A stretch of DNA of 10,137 bases from Planctomycetota bacterium (GCA_020344865.1 CP070830.1:1704862-1714998); one strand, 5' to 3'. Numbered from the stretch's first letter, positions 1 to 6,858 are shown. Translations and numbers: made by a program. Notes: generated by a model not told the origin, from the sequence alone.

Positions 1-577
1 CGATAATGAGCATATCCGGTTTGAGGTCGCATTTTGAGCCGTCGATACTGACGATGCGCTCGCCGGGGAGGGCCTTTCTGACTATTATCTTTCCGTCAGT
101 GATTTTTTCACAATCGAAGGCGTGTGGCGGCTGGCCGGTCTCGAGCATGGCATAATTGGTCGCGTCGACAACGTTGTTGACGGTCCGCAGGCCGACGGCC
201 TCGAGTCTATTACGAAGCCAGTCCGGCGAGGGGCCCACTTTGACACCTTCTATGACTCGAGCGGTATATCGGGGACAGAGGTCAGCATCCTGGATTTCGA
301 CGGAGGCAAGGTCAGAGGCAACGCTGTCAGATTCCAGCGGCTCGACGGTGGGCATCTTCAGGGGTTTGCCCGTCGCTGCGGACAACTCGCGCGCGACGCC
401 GATAAGAGAGAGGCAATCGCCGCGGTTGCTGGTTATTTCGAGGTCGATTGCGGCGTCGCCGCCGAGCTGCTGAATGCTCTCGCAGGAAAGCCCGAGGTTG
501 CTTAGAATCCCGGCGATTTGCTCGGCGGATAATCCGGTCTCGATGTAATCGTTTAACCAACTGAGTAAAATCTTCAC
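1..577 (-). CDS. pheT: Phenylalanine--tRNA ligase beta subunit, N-terminal part (partial, short form)
   Basis: PheT pairs with PheS (not in this window) to charge tRNA-Phe in the cytoplasm. The frame reads from a GTG at 577-575 and stays open for 192 codons to the left edge, so the C-terminal part is missing. An in-frame TGA lies five codons upstream, which fixes the GTG as the start. The protein opens with KILLSWLNDYI, the usual PheT opening. Residues 44-71 hold AIDLEITSNRGDCLSLIGVAR, and residues 133-156 hold VNNVVDATNYAMLETGQPPHAFD, both hallmarks of the B3/B4 region. In E. coli-type PheT about 100 residues of EMAP/OB-fold tRNA-binding domain separate the N-terminal helix from the TSNRGDC motif. 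Here only a few residues do, so that domain is absent. From memory, other planctomycetes have this short form; I could not check that. No strong Shine-Dalgarno is visible. Confidence 0.95.
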   Translation of the reverse strand, partial: MKILLSWLNDYIETGLSAEQIAGILSNLGLSCESIQQLGGDAAIDLEITSNRGDCLSLIGVARELSAATGKPLKMPTVEPLESDSVASDLASVEIQDADLCPRYTARVIEGVKVGPSPDWLRNRLEAVGLRTVNNVVDATNYAMLETGQPPHAFDCEKITDGKIIVRKALPGERIVSIDGSKCDLKPDMLII

Positions 578-615
578 GGCAAAAACCCGTCAAAAAGCGT
601 TTTTAATCGGTCAAT

Positions 616-644
616 ACCTTAACGTGGCGGCAGGCAGATGTCAA
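616..644 (-). promoter_or_regulatory. Candidate sigma-70 promoter for pheT
   Basis: Read on the minus strand, a perfect -35 TTGACA (644-639) is followed by a 17-base spacer and a weak -10 TAAGGT (621-616). It lies about 40 bases upstream of the pheT GTG start. The -35 and spacing are good but the -10 matches only three of six positions, so this is tentative. If pheS is co-transcribed it cannot be upstream, because the next gene on that side is divergent. Confidence 0.35.
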
Positions 645-670
645 TTAATTTGAATTCGGGCCTTAAGTGC

Positions 671-700
671 TTGCCAAGAGGCAGGTTTGGGTGGTTAAAT
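671..700 (+). promoter_or_regulatory. Candidate promoter for the membrane protein gene at 732
   Basis: TTGCCA (671-676) and TTAAAT (695-700) are separated by 18 bases. Transcription would begin near 707. That leaves too little leader for an ATG at 717 but a normal 25-base leader for the ATG at 732. Matches to consensus are moderate on both boxes. Confidence 0.3.
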
Positions 701-731
701 ATAGGCAGATGGCGGGATGGCAGGGACAGTT

Positions 732-1409
732 ATGAAGCTTGAGGACAAGGTCAACAAAGCGGCGCTAAGGATAGCGACACCGGCCGGTTTTTTCTTAGGT
801 GTGGTTGTTTTTATCGCGGTACGCAATAAGCTCAGCGATGTGTGGTACCGAGTTCCACTTAGCCTATTGGCGGGGGCATTTTACTTCGGGGTAGGATTCG
901 GGGCGGTCATGGGTGTATACAAGATTTGCCGGTGGGTGGCGCGCGGTTTCTACGCAAAAGAAGAATGGCCTGAATGGAGCAATAGACGCGTAAATGTAAG
1001 GTGGGGCTGCAGGAGGATAGCAATTGTTCTGACGGTAGCTATCGCTACGAGCTGTGCACTTTTCGGCGGGTCAATACCTTACGAGCAATACCGTACGGCG
1101 CGCAGGAACCTGCGAATTCTTCAAGAGCAGGGCGAAGAGTACAAGGGCAAGGCCTATCACGACTATACGGGGCGACTGAGAGCGGAGGACAACTACTGGT
1201 TAAATCTGCCCAAGGGCCAGCTGGTGGCACTGTGCTTATTGGGGGGAGTGTGGGGCGGAATGATTGGGTGCGGTGTGGTCTGGCTCGGGTACCGGTTTAC
1301 CGAGCAGTTTATTGTAAACCTATACAGAGATAAAACGGACCGCAAAGGAAAGAAAGTGGTAAACTTCAAAGGCAGGTCGGGCAGATACGGCGGTTCTCAA
1401 GGGAGCTAA
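732..1409 (+). CDS. Hypothetical four-helix integral membrane protein
   Basis: I do not recognise the family. The 225-residue product has four hydrophobic segments. Counted from an alternative ATG at 717 they are about residues 20-36, 46-71, 101-117 and 167-191; subtract five for the start chosen here. Between helices 3 and 4 is a charged stretch of about 50 residues rich in Arg, Glu and Tyr. The tail is strongly basic (DKTDRKGKKVVNFKGRSGR) and Gly-rich, suggesting a cytoplasmic C-terminus. The ATG at 732 is preferred over 717 because AGGGA lies five bases before it, whereas the 717 ATG directly abuts GGCGGG with no spacing. It is divergent from pheT and convergent with the small Cys-rich gene, so context gives no role. 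Codon use looks normal for the window, supporting a real gene. Confidence 0.75.
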   Translation: MKLEDKVNKAALRIATPAGFFLGVVVFIAVRNKLSDVWYRVPLSLLAGAFYFGVGFGAVMGVYKICRWVARGFYAKEEWPEWSNRRVNVRWGCRRIAIVLTVAIATSCALFGGSIPYEQYRTARRNLRILQEQGEEYKGKAYHDYTGRLRAEDNYWLNLPKGQLVALCLLGGVWGGMIGCGVVWLGYRFTEQFIVNLYRDKTDRKGKKVVNFKGRSGRYGGSQGS

Positions 1410-1534
1410 AAGCTTTTACAGGGTCTAAATGGTGATAAGCTCACTTTTGTATGCCGCCAAGGGCAGCTTATACAGTCTCCGCTGAAGACTTGGAGAGTCG
1501 TACGAAAGCAACAGACTATCGAGGTTGGGGGCGA

Positions 1535-1651
1535 TTATTCCTGCGCTTCGCAGGTACATTCGGCCGCCGGCTGGCTGCAGCCGGCACAAACGCCATCCTC
1601 GATGGGGCCGCCGCATGTTTCACATGGCGTGCATCCACAGGACTGACACAT
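1535..1651 (-). CDS. 38-residue cysteine-rich peptide, putative zinc/metal-binding
   Basis: This short minus-strand frame runs from ATG at 1651-1649 to TAA at 1537-1535. It has nine cysteines in 38 residues: C2, C5, C7, C10, C13, C22, C25, C32 and C34. The centre, CETCGGPIEDGVCAGC, is a CxxC-x8-CxxC zinc-ribbon-like knuckle, flanked by MCQSCGC before it and ECTC after it. An in-frame TAA sits four codons upstream, and AAGG lies ten bases before the ATG, so the start is well bounded. The spacing of paired cysteines is hard to explain by chance. Similar tiny Cys-rich proteins occur in anaerobic bacteria, to my recollection, but I know no established function. Likely roles are metal binding or redox; this is inference. 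It lies downstream of the GLUG gene on the same strand but 146 bases away, and no convincing promoter of its own was found. Confidence 0.75.
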   Translation of the reverse strand: MCQSCGCTPCETCGGPIEDGVCAGCSQPAAECTCEAQE

Positions 1652-1750
1652 TTCTTTACACCCTTAAAAACACATTACCAATCGCTGGTTGACCAACAGA
1701 ATCAAGAAAGCTGAAATCCGCACGCTTTACAGTGTTATGGTAGGTTGTGA

Positions 1751-1782
1751 TTAGAAAAAATCAATTAAATTAAATTTTTTTT
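1751..1782. other. AT-rich intergenic island with facing A- and T-runs
   Basis: A block almost free of G and C carries A6 (1755-1760) and T8 (1775-1782) that could pair into an A-U hairpin. It begins about 15 bases after the stop of the GLUG gene at 1798. It may act as a weak transcription end for that gene or as an upstream element for the Cys-rich gene. There is no GC-rich stem, so it is not a classical intrinsic terminator. Confidence 0.35.
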
Positions 1783-1797
1783 GCGTGCCAGGAAGGC

Positions 1798-3276
1798 TTA
1801 CAGTCCCTGCAGCCAGCTATCGGCGAGAGGTGTGTAGTCGCTAAGATTGACAATTCCATCGCCTTCACCGGGAGCGATATCGCCATAGGAGGCCCCAAAC
1901 TGCAGCCATTGCTGAAGGAAAACGAGCAAGTCGGCGGCATTTACGACATTATCACCACCTTCAGGAGCAATATCACAATCGGGGTTCCAGTTGGGAGAAG
2001 CTGGTGTGGCCTGCCAAGCGTCGGCGAAGGCCGCGTAATCCAGGAAGTTTGCTGTACCATCATTGTCTTCGGGAAGGATATCCGCGGACAATCTCAGCAA
2101 GAGCCACTGCTCGACAAAGGCTGCGAGGTCGTTCATCTCAACACCATATGGACAAACGAAATCCGCCAACAAGCGTGTCTGCCAAGCCAGTCTTGGATAG
2201 TTAAACTGTTCGCAGATATACCAGGTTGTCAAAAAGTTCCAACCCGCATCCGTAAAGGTACTTTCGATTTTCATTCCAGCAGTTGTCATAGGTGTGCCGC
2301 CGTCACTTTCGGTCTGGCCGCTTGTGTGAGAATCCCAGAAAGAATCACTAACCGTAGCTCCAAGGAAATGGAAATTATACCCTACGAGTCCACCGACGTT
2401 GACATCTCCTGAAACGGCACCGACGGAATAGCACTTGGCAATTTCGTCGGCATTATATCCAAGCAGTCCGCCGATATAATCATCTCCTGATACGTCAGAA
2501 GCCGAGTAGCAGTCGGATACCCGACCATAATAGTTTCTTCCCACAAGGCCGCCGACGTAATTACCTCCCGAAGCCTCGCCGGTGGAGTAACAACCCGATA
2601 TCCGGCCGCGACTGGCGCCGGTGAGCCCGCCTACATGGTTAGCCTGCCCCCCCACGAGACACGACGAAGAAGAGTTTTCAATCCGGCCGTAGAAATTTTC
2701 CCCGACAAGGCCGCCGACGACGGACTGGGCCGATACATAGCCGTCCCGAACATGGCAGGCATTTACGCTACCGTGGGCCAGGTGGCCAACCAAAGCACCA
2801 ACAAACCATCCGGTTCCCGCGTTAACCTGTGGGGCTACCAAGACCAGATCTTTAATTTCCGCATTGGGGTCTTCGATATACCGGAAAAGTCCTATGTTAT
2901 CCGTTGCTGTGATAGTATAGCTGAAGTTCAGAATGCTGTGGTTGTTTCCGTCGAACGTGCCTTTGAAGGGATTGAACGGGGATCCAATGAGATTGAAAGT
3001 TGTTCCGGTATAGGCCGCCAAGTTGATATCGTCGATCAATCTGAAGTGCTTGTCCCAATCATTGGTGTCGGCACCAATCAAATTCATATCCTCAGCGGTA
3101 GAAATGAGGTAGGGCTCAGCCAGGGTGCCATTACCTCCGCTATACTTGGCCTCAGCAGGCATCGACAAAAGGCAGACAGCAAGCGCGAGCAGGAGCACTC
3201 GGCTGAATCTGCGTCTTTGCTTACACGTAAAATGGTTTCGGCCGATTGTCAAAAACGTAGCACCTAACGGTCCCAT
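1798..3276 (-). CDS. Secreted GLUG-repeat protein with C-terminal dockerin-like repeats
   Basis: Probable extracellular or cell-surface protein of 492 residues. A basic stretch (KQRRR, residues 19-23) and a hydrophobic core (27-41) form a signal peptide with likely cleavage after AEA43. Residues 187-299 hold five GLUG-type units, marked by VGGLVG-like cores at 187, 215, 241, 268 and 294, spaced 26-28 residues, with a degenerate core near 159. A conserved block follows (SDSFWDSHTSGQ, 310-320, then SDGGT...STFTDAGWNF), which typically closes GLUG arrays. Residues 371-489 hold three to four Asp-rich units such as DIAPGEGDGIVNLSDY...LADSWL, resembling the dockerin-like Ca-binding tails of planctomycete secreted proteins. 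The ligand is unknown; adhesion or polysaccharide binding is plausible. The frame stays open to a TTG at 3351, but that codon lies inside the -35 box of a strong promoter, so ATG 3276-3274 is chosen. Confidence 0.85.
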   Translation of the reverse strand: MGPLGATFLTIGRNHFTCKQRRRFSRVLLLALAVCLLSMPAEAKYSGGNGTLAEPYLISTAEDMNLIGADTNDWDKHFRLIDDINLAAYTGTTFNLIGSPFNPFKGTFDGNNHSILNFSYTITATDNIGLFRYIEDPNAEIKDLVLVAPQVNAGTGWFVGALVGHLAHGSVNACHVRDGYVSAQSVVGGLVGENFYGRIENSSSSCLVGGQANHVGGLTGASRGRISGCYSTGEASGGNYVGGLVGRNYYGRVSDCYSASDVSGDDYIGGLLGYNADEIAKCYSVGAVSGDVNVGGLVGYNFHFLGATVSDSFWDSHTSGQTESDGGTPMTTAGMKIESTFTDAGWNFLTTWYICEQFNYPRLAWQTRLLADFVCPYGVEMNDLAAFVEQWLLLRLSADILPEDNDGTANFLDYAAFADAWQATPASPNWNPDCDIAPEGGDNVVNAADLLVFLQQWLQFGASYGDIAPGEGDGIVNLSDYTPLADSWLQGL

Positions 3277-3285
3277 TTTCTTACC

Positions 3286-3313
3286 GCACAGAAACGGAAG
3301 GCTGTGCCTCCTC
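3286..3313 (-). promoter_or_regulatory. Shine-Dalgarno followed by a hairpin in the leader of the GLUG gene
   Basis: On the minus strand a strong Shine-Dalgarno GAGGAGG (3313-3307) is followed by no start codon within the usual distance. Instead GCACAG (3307-3302) can pair with CTGTGC (3291-3286) around a ten-base loop. After the stem, nine bases lead to the ATG at 3276. Folding would therefore bring the Shine-Dalgarno to a normal distance from that ATG. The sequences are seen; folding and function are inferred. Confidence 0.45.
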
Positions 3314-3322
3314 AAACATGAC

Positions 3323-3351
3323 ATTATACCACTTATTGCAGAGAAAATCAA
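3323..3351 (-). promoter_or_regulatory. Strong sigma-70-type promoter of the GLUG gene
   Basis: Read on the minus strand, TTGATT (3351-3346) and a perfect TATAAT (3328-3323) are separated by exactly 17 bases. Transcription would begin near 3316, just before the GAGGAGG ribosome site. This gives a leader of about 40 bases to the ATG at 3276 and rules out starts further upstream in the same frame. Confidence 0.6.
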
Positions 3352-3556
3352 GCTTATAGGTGGCCAGCGATTGCGGTTAATGTCCTAAGTACTTGCCTGT
3401 GCTGGTGTTATGGCAGTTTGCAGGCTTTTATAGGACGCAGGGCAAATGGGCGGCATTAAACTTGGCTGGATTGAGATACTGACTTTAGCGTTAGAAAAGG
3501 GATAAAGAGCATATCCGCGGCAGGAGTCGTCTGTGTGAGCGTTGTGCAAGTAAGGG

Positions 3557-3585
3557 TTGAACAGAGTCATCAGCAATGATAAAAT
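3557..3585 (+). promoter_or_regulatory. Candidate sigma-70 promoter for the Gfo/Idh/MocA gene
   Basis: TTGAAC (3557-3562) and TAAAAT (3580-3585) are separated by 17 bases, with four and five of six consensus matches. Transcription would start near 3592, giving a leader of about 67 bases before the ATG at 3659. Confidence 0.45.
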
Positions 3586-3658
3586 CGCTCGAAATTACGG
3601 ACGGACAACAGAGTATTAAGTGGTTTTAGACAAGTTCATAGAAAGGAGTTGCATTGGT

Positions 3659-4909
3659 ATGGAAAAACTGAGACTTGGTTTTATCGGCGCAGGATTCATC
3701 GCGAATTTCCACGCGACGGCACTTAAAATGGTGCGCGGAATCGAACTTGTGGGGGTCTACGGCTCAAAGCGGGCGAAGGAGTTTTCCGCAAGGGCGAGGG
3801 CGGAAGGGATTGGTGAATGTAAAGTATACCCGAACGTGGCGGAGATGTGCAAGGGCTGTGATACAGTGGCAATTCTGGCTCCGAATCCAGTCCGGCTTGA
3901 GATTGTCGAGGAGATTGTCGAAGCCGTAAAAGCAGGGGCGGAGCTAAAAGGCGTTATTTGTGAAAAGCCGTTAGGCCGGACGGTAGCCGAGGCAAAACGA
4001 CTTGTGGCTATGGCGAAAGAGGCGAAGCTTGCTACGGCGTACTTTGAAAATCAGCTACATATGAAGGCCATCAGAAGAGCATTAGCTCAGCTTGAGCCCG
4101 TGCAAAAGGCAATGGGACCGATTGCACTTGCCCGCAGCTCGGAGGAACACGGCGGGCCTCACGAAGGCTGGTTCTGGGACCCGACGCAACAAGGCGGCGG
4201 AGTACTAAGCGATATGGGCTGTCACAGCATAGCGGTATCGTGGTTTGTGCTAACGCCTGTGGGCAAGCCGGTGAGGTTCCTCGAACCTGTAAGTATCTGC
4301 GCCGAGACGGCCCTACTGAAATGGGGGCAGCCCAAGTATCGTCAGAAGCTGCTCGACAGGATGGGGGTCGATTACGAAAAAATTCCGGCTGAAGATTTTT
4401 GCACCGGGACGGTAACGTTTCGCAATCCTGAGAGCGGGCAGCTTGTAAAGGCCCAGTTTACCAATTCTTGGATGTACGATAAGCAGGGTCTTCGTCTTTT
4501 GATGGATGGGCTTGGGCCGGGCTATGCTTTTGAGGTCAATTCTTTGAAGTCGCCGCTGGAAGTTTTCGTTGGGGATGCTGCGGCGGAGGCGGTGGCCGAT
4601 GCCGAGAAGGCCGTCGAGAAGTCGACGGCGTCGCGCGGCCTGCTTGCGGTCCACCCCAATGAAGCGGACCTGTATGGTTATGTCGACGAGTTTGAGGACG
4701 TCCGGGATGCATTCCTGGCCGGTAAAGACGGGTTTTTGAACTGGGAGTACGGCCTTGAGATAACCAGGCTCTGCCAGGCGGCATATATGTCGGCCGAGCG
4801 GCAGATGACAATCGACCTTACCGACAAGGCAACTCAGAGAAAGCTGGATTCGTATACATCGCTGATAGCACAGGGCAAGGGCGGTGAGGTGTTATACAGA
4901 CAGAGTTAA
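3659..4909 (+). CDS. Gfo/Idh/MocA family NAD(P)-dependent oxidoreductase
   Basis: Cytoplasmic dehydrogenase of 416 residues, a usual length for the family, which oxidises or reduces sugars, inositols and related polyols. The Rossmann motif GFIGAGFIANFHA is at residues 7-19. The conserved EKP is at 102-104 (CEKPLGRTVAEA), whose lysine is the usual catalytic/cofactor residue. GGGVLSDMGCHSI (179-191) carries the conserved Asp185 and His189 of the C-terminal domain. Start choice: the frame extends 13 codons up to a GTG at 3620, but AAAGGAG (3642-3648) ten bases before the ATG at 3659 and the immediate Rossmann strand favour 3659. The substrate cannot be told from sequence; planctomycete genomes carry many paralogues. 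The following PEGA gene is on the same strand 93 bases away and has its own -10 box, so co-transcription is possible but not required. Confidence 0.92.
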   Translation: MEKLRLGFIGAGFIANFHATALKMVRGIELVGVYGSKRAKEFSARARAEGIGECKVYPNVAEMCKGCDTVAILAPNPVRLEIVEEIVEAVKAGAELKGVICEKPLGRTVAEAKRLVAMAKEAKLATAYFENQLHMKAIRRALAQLEPVQKAMGPIALARSSEEHGGPHEGWFWDPTQQGGGVLSDMGCHSIAVSWFVLTPVGKPVRFLEPVSICAETALLKWGQPKYRQKLLDRMGVDYEKIPAEDFCTGTVTFRNPESGQLVKAQFTNSWMYDKQGLRLLMDGLGPGYAFEVNSLKSPLEVFVGDAAAEAVADAEKAVEKSTASRGLLAVHPNEADLYGYVDEFEDVRDAFLAGKDGFLNWEYGLEITRLCQAAYMSAERQMTIDLTDKATQRKLDSYTSLIAQGKGGEVLYRQS

Positions 4910-4955
4910 GCTGATGGGGCGGGAAGTTTGGGCTTTCGGCTTTGCGCTTTTTGTT

Positions 4956-4961
4956 TATAAT
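4956..4961 (+). promoter_or_regulatory. Perfect -10 box upstream of the PEGA lipoprotein gene
   Basis: TATAAT lies 41 bases before the ATG at 5003. No good -35 is found 16-18 bases upstream; the sequence there is T/C/G-rich. AAGGG (4990-4994) eight bases before the ATG serves as ribosome site. Confidence 0.35.
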
Positions 4962-5002
4962 ACAGCGGTTTAGTCAAGCAGCAGTACTTAAGGGTCTGTT
5001 CT

Positions 5003-5407
5003 ATGGGAAATCGCAATCTGTTGGCAGTTATCGTCATTAGCTTGATTTTGGGGCTCTCGGCCGGGGGGTGCGTCGAGCGGTGGCTGACAATCAATACAGA
5101 GCCACAGGGGGCTCTTGTTACGCTAAATGACGAGGAGATAGGCGTCTCGCCGGTTACGGTCTCGTTCGAATGGTACGGCGATTATGACGTCAGGGTAAGC
5201 AAGGAGGGCTACGAGACCCTTAAGACACATCGCAAACTGCAAGGGCCGTGGTACGATGCGTTTCCGTTTGATTTTTTCGCCGGAATACTGAATCCGAACA
5301 GAATCGTCGATTCCTATGAATGGACATTCGAGCTTGCACCGAAAGAGTATCCAGCGAGGGAAGAGCTAATCCAAAACGCCCAAGAGCTAAAAGAGCAAGT
5401 AGAGTAA
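5003..5407 (+). CDS. PEGA-domain lipoprotein
   Basis: Likely membrane-anchored lipoprotein of 134 residues exposed to the periplasm. Residues 6-22 form a hydrophobic signal sequence ending SAGGC, with Cys23 as the probable lipidated residue; Ala at -3 instead of Leu makes the lipobox imperfect. A PEGA domain covers about residues 27-73. It has ITSEP-like INTEPQGALVTLN (30-42), then GVSPVTVSF (47-55) and YDVRVSKEGYETL (61-73). A Trp/Pro-rich segment (GPWYDAFPFDFF) and a short Glu/Gln-rich tail follow. PEGA domains are small beta-sandwich-like modules common in surface proteins; no enzymatic role is known. This domain arrangement is, to my recollection, frequent in planctomycetes. The gene is convergent with the Sel1 gene, 71 bases away, and no clear terminator separates them. 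Confidence 0.88.
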   Translation: MGNRNLLAVIVISLILGLSAGGCVERWLTINTEPQGALVTLNDEEIGVSPVTVSFEWYGDYDVRVSKEGYETLKTHRKLQGPWYDAFPFDFFAGILNPNRIVDSYEWTFELAPKEYPAREELIQNAQELKEQVE

Positions 5408-5478
5408 ATCTATCGTCCGACCAAACAGCAAGCGACGCAGATTTCGCCATGTAGATAAATCGAAACCTTAGGGTTTTC

Positions 5479-6774
5479 TCAAGAGGTACGTTGTGGGAGA
5501 TGGGTCTGTCGGAAAATCCTGACCTCATCGGCGAGGATTTGTTTCATAGCTTCGTTAGACATCTTAAAGAACTTGGCCAGACTTTTTAGCTGATCTTTTT
5601 CGTCGGGTGTGACTTTGCCATCCGCAAGGACCTTTTTGCAGGCTTTGCGAAACTGAACCTCGATGCTCTTGGTCGGCGCAACCTTCTGGCTGGCCAGGAA
5701 AATCTTTTTTTCATCTTCGAAGAGATGTTTTGTGGTTTCATGAGCGAGCTTAAGTGATTTGCCAAGTTCCCGGAGCTGATCCTTTTCATCAATGCTAACC
5801 TTGCCATCCGCCAGGGCATTCTTGCATGCTATGCGGAACTTAAGCACTGCATCCTTGGCATGCTGCTTCCTGCGGGATTTCAGGAATTTCCTTTTTTCGT
5901 CCTCAAAGAACTCTTTCGCGACACTTTTGGATAATTCCAAGGACTTAGCTAATTCCTTGAGCTGGTGTTTTTCATCAGAAGTTAGTTTGGCGTCGGCCAG
6001 TGCTTCTTTACATTCAGCTCGGAAGCGAAGTTCAGCGTCTTTCGCTTTTTGGGCCTTGTCCTTTTCAGCCTGTGCAAGCTCCTCGGTGAGCCTATCGACT
6101 GCTTCCTGGGCTTTTTCATATCCCTGGAGAGCAGCCTTTCGATACCATTTTATCGCTTCGGTCTTATCTTCGGTGACACCGCTGCCCCATTCATAGTGGA
6201 CAGCGAGATTAAATTGTCCAGTGTCGTCGCCCTGTTCGGCCGCCTTGCGATGCCATTCGACTGCCTGCGTCTCATCGATATCAACGCCGGTGCCGGTGTC
6301 CAGGCACCAGGCAAGATTAGACTGGGCCATAGCGTATCCCTGCTCAGCGGCCCGGCGGTACCATTGGACGGCTTCGGCCTCGTCCTTCGGGACACCATTA
6401 CCATTCAAATAGCAGGAGCCGACGTGATTCTGCGCCAAGGGATAGCCCTGCTCAGCGGCCTTTATGTGCCAACTGATAGCGTGGACCTGATTTCTTTCAA
6501 CGCCAAAACCCTCCTCGAAACATCTTGCGAACAACCATTGGCCTTCGCGAACACCAAGCTCAGCAGCCCGCTTCCATTCCGGCAGGCGTTTATCAAAACT
6601 CTTTCGTATATACGGCCTGCCACCCTGACCCCCAGCGATGGCACGTTCACACTCAACGGCATCGCCGATGCAGCCTTGGCGCAAAACCTCGAGATCTTCA
6701 TCCTGGGTGGCCCCACACTGCGGGCAGAACCTTGAGTTGTCGGGAATCTCCTGCCGGCACTTAAAACATTTCAT
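5479..6774 (-). CDS. Zinc-ribbon, Sel1-repeat protein with three TerB-like C-terminal repeats
   Basis: A 431-residue soluble protein, probably a protein-protein interaction scaffold. Residues 3-20 form a zinc ribbon (C3, C6, C17, C20). Four complete 36-residue Sel1-like repeats follow at 74-109, 110-145, 146-181 and 182-217, each with the G...A...L pattern and ending in KAAEQ or similar. A charged linker (about 225-248) leads to three tandem repeats exactly 62 residues apart, starting at F251, F313 and F375. Each has the pattern FRxxCKxxLADGK(V/L)xxDEKxQLxxL(A/G)K. This acidic helix-turn pattern resembles TerB-like or EF-hand-like modules. Repeat 1 has DAK where the others have DGK. No signal peptide or membrane helix is seen. 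The ATG at 6774-6772 has AGGG seven bases upstream and begins directly before the ribbon. No enzymatic function is evident. Confidence 0.88.
   Translation of the reverse strand: MKCFKCRQEIPDNSRFCPQCGATQDEDLEVLRQGCIGDAVECERAIAGGQGGRPYIRKSFDKRLPEWKRAAELGVREGQWLFARCFEEGFGVERNQVHAISWHIKAAEQGYPLAQNHVGSCYLNGNGVPKDEAEAVQWYRRAAEQGYAMAQSNLAWCLDTGTGVDIDETQAVEWHRKAAEQGDDTGQFNLAVHYEWGSGVTEDKTEAIKWYRKAALQGYEKAQEAVDRLTEELAQAEKDKAQKAKDAELRFRAECKEALADAKLTSDEKHQLKELAKSLELSKSVAKEFFEDEKRKFLKSRRKQHAKDAVLKFRIACKNALADGKVSIDEKDQLRELGKSLKLAHETTKHLFEDEKKIFLASQKVAPTKSIEVQFRKACKKVLADGKVTPDEKDQLKSLAKFFKMSNEAMKQILADEVRIFRQTHLPQRTS
5512..6027 (-). repeat. Three tandem 186-base coding repeats (62 residues each)
   Basis: Within the Sel1 gene, the blocks beginning at codons for F251 (6024), F313 (5838) and F375 (5652) repeat in phase every 186 bases. 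Similarity is visible at the DNA level in the segments coding LADGK...DEK (around 5620, 5805 and 5990) but is clearly diverged. This indicates old internal duplication rather than a recent one. Confidence 0.75.
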
Positions 6775-6829
6775 AAAACCGCCCTGCCTAATTAAAATAA
6801 ACGGTTAGCCTACCATTTTTCCAGACAAT

Positions 6830-6858
6830 AAAATACTGTATCAAGCTAAAAAGTGCAA
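6830..6858 (-). promoter_or_regulatory. Candidate promoter for the Sel1-repeat gene
   Basis: Read on the minus strand, TTGCAC (6858-6853) and TATTTT (6835-6830) are separated by 17 bases, about 55 bases before the start codon. Spacing is ideal but both boxes are only partial matches. Confidence 0.3.

Larger units (their letters stand above)
3277..3658. other. Divergent intergenic region between the GLUG gene and the oxidoreductase gene
   Basis: This 382-base stretch contains the leftward promoter and leader of the GLUG gene (3286-3351) and the rightward promoter of the oxidoreductase (3557-3585). Between them, 3352-3556, I see no convincing gene, RNA or repeat. A 63-codon minus frame in 3385-3576 has no recognisable features and overlaps the rightward promoter. 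Confidence 0.6.

Noticed and set aside
609..1081. A 13-base direct repeat GGTCAATACCTTA at 609-621 and 1069-1081
   Set aside because: One such match is expected by chance in 10 kb, and the second copy is inside coding sequence.
1425..1714. Longer frames on both strands between the membrane protein and the GLUG gene
   Set aside because: They overlap the Cys-rich peptide gene, lack ribosome sites and have no recognisable motifs, whereas the short Cys-rich frame does.
1909..2412. 167-codon plus-strand frame
   Set aside because: Antisense to the dockerin-like and GLUG coding region; a by-product of that gene's codon use.
2635..3267. 210-codon plus-strand frame
   Set aside because: Lies entirely antisense to the GLUG gene, whose signal peptide and repeats are convincing; its product has no recognisable features.
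3385..3576. 63-codon minus-strand frame
   Set aside because: No ribosome site or motif; overlaps the promoter of the oxidoreductase gene.
5462..5477. Possible terminator hairpin between the convergent PEGA and Sel1 genes
   Set aside because: The stem is only AAACC/GGTTT with no following T-run on either strand.
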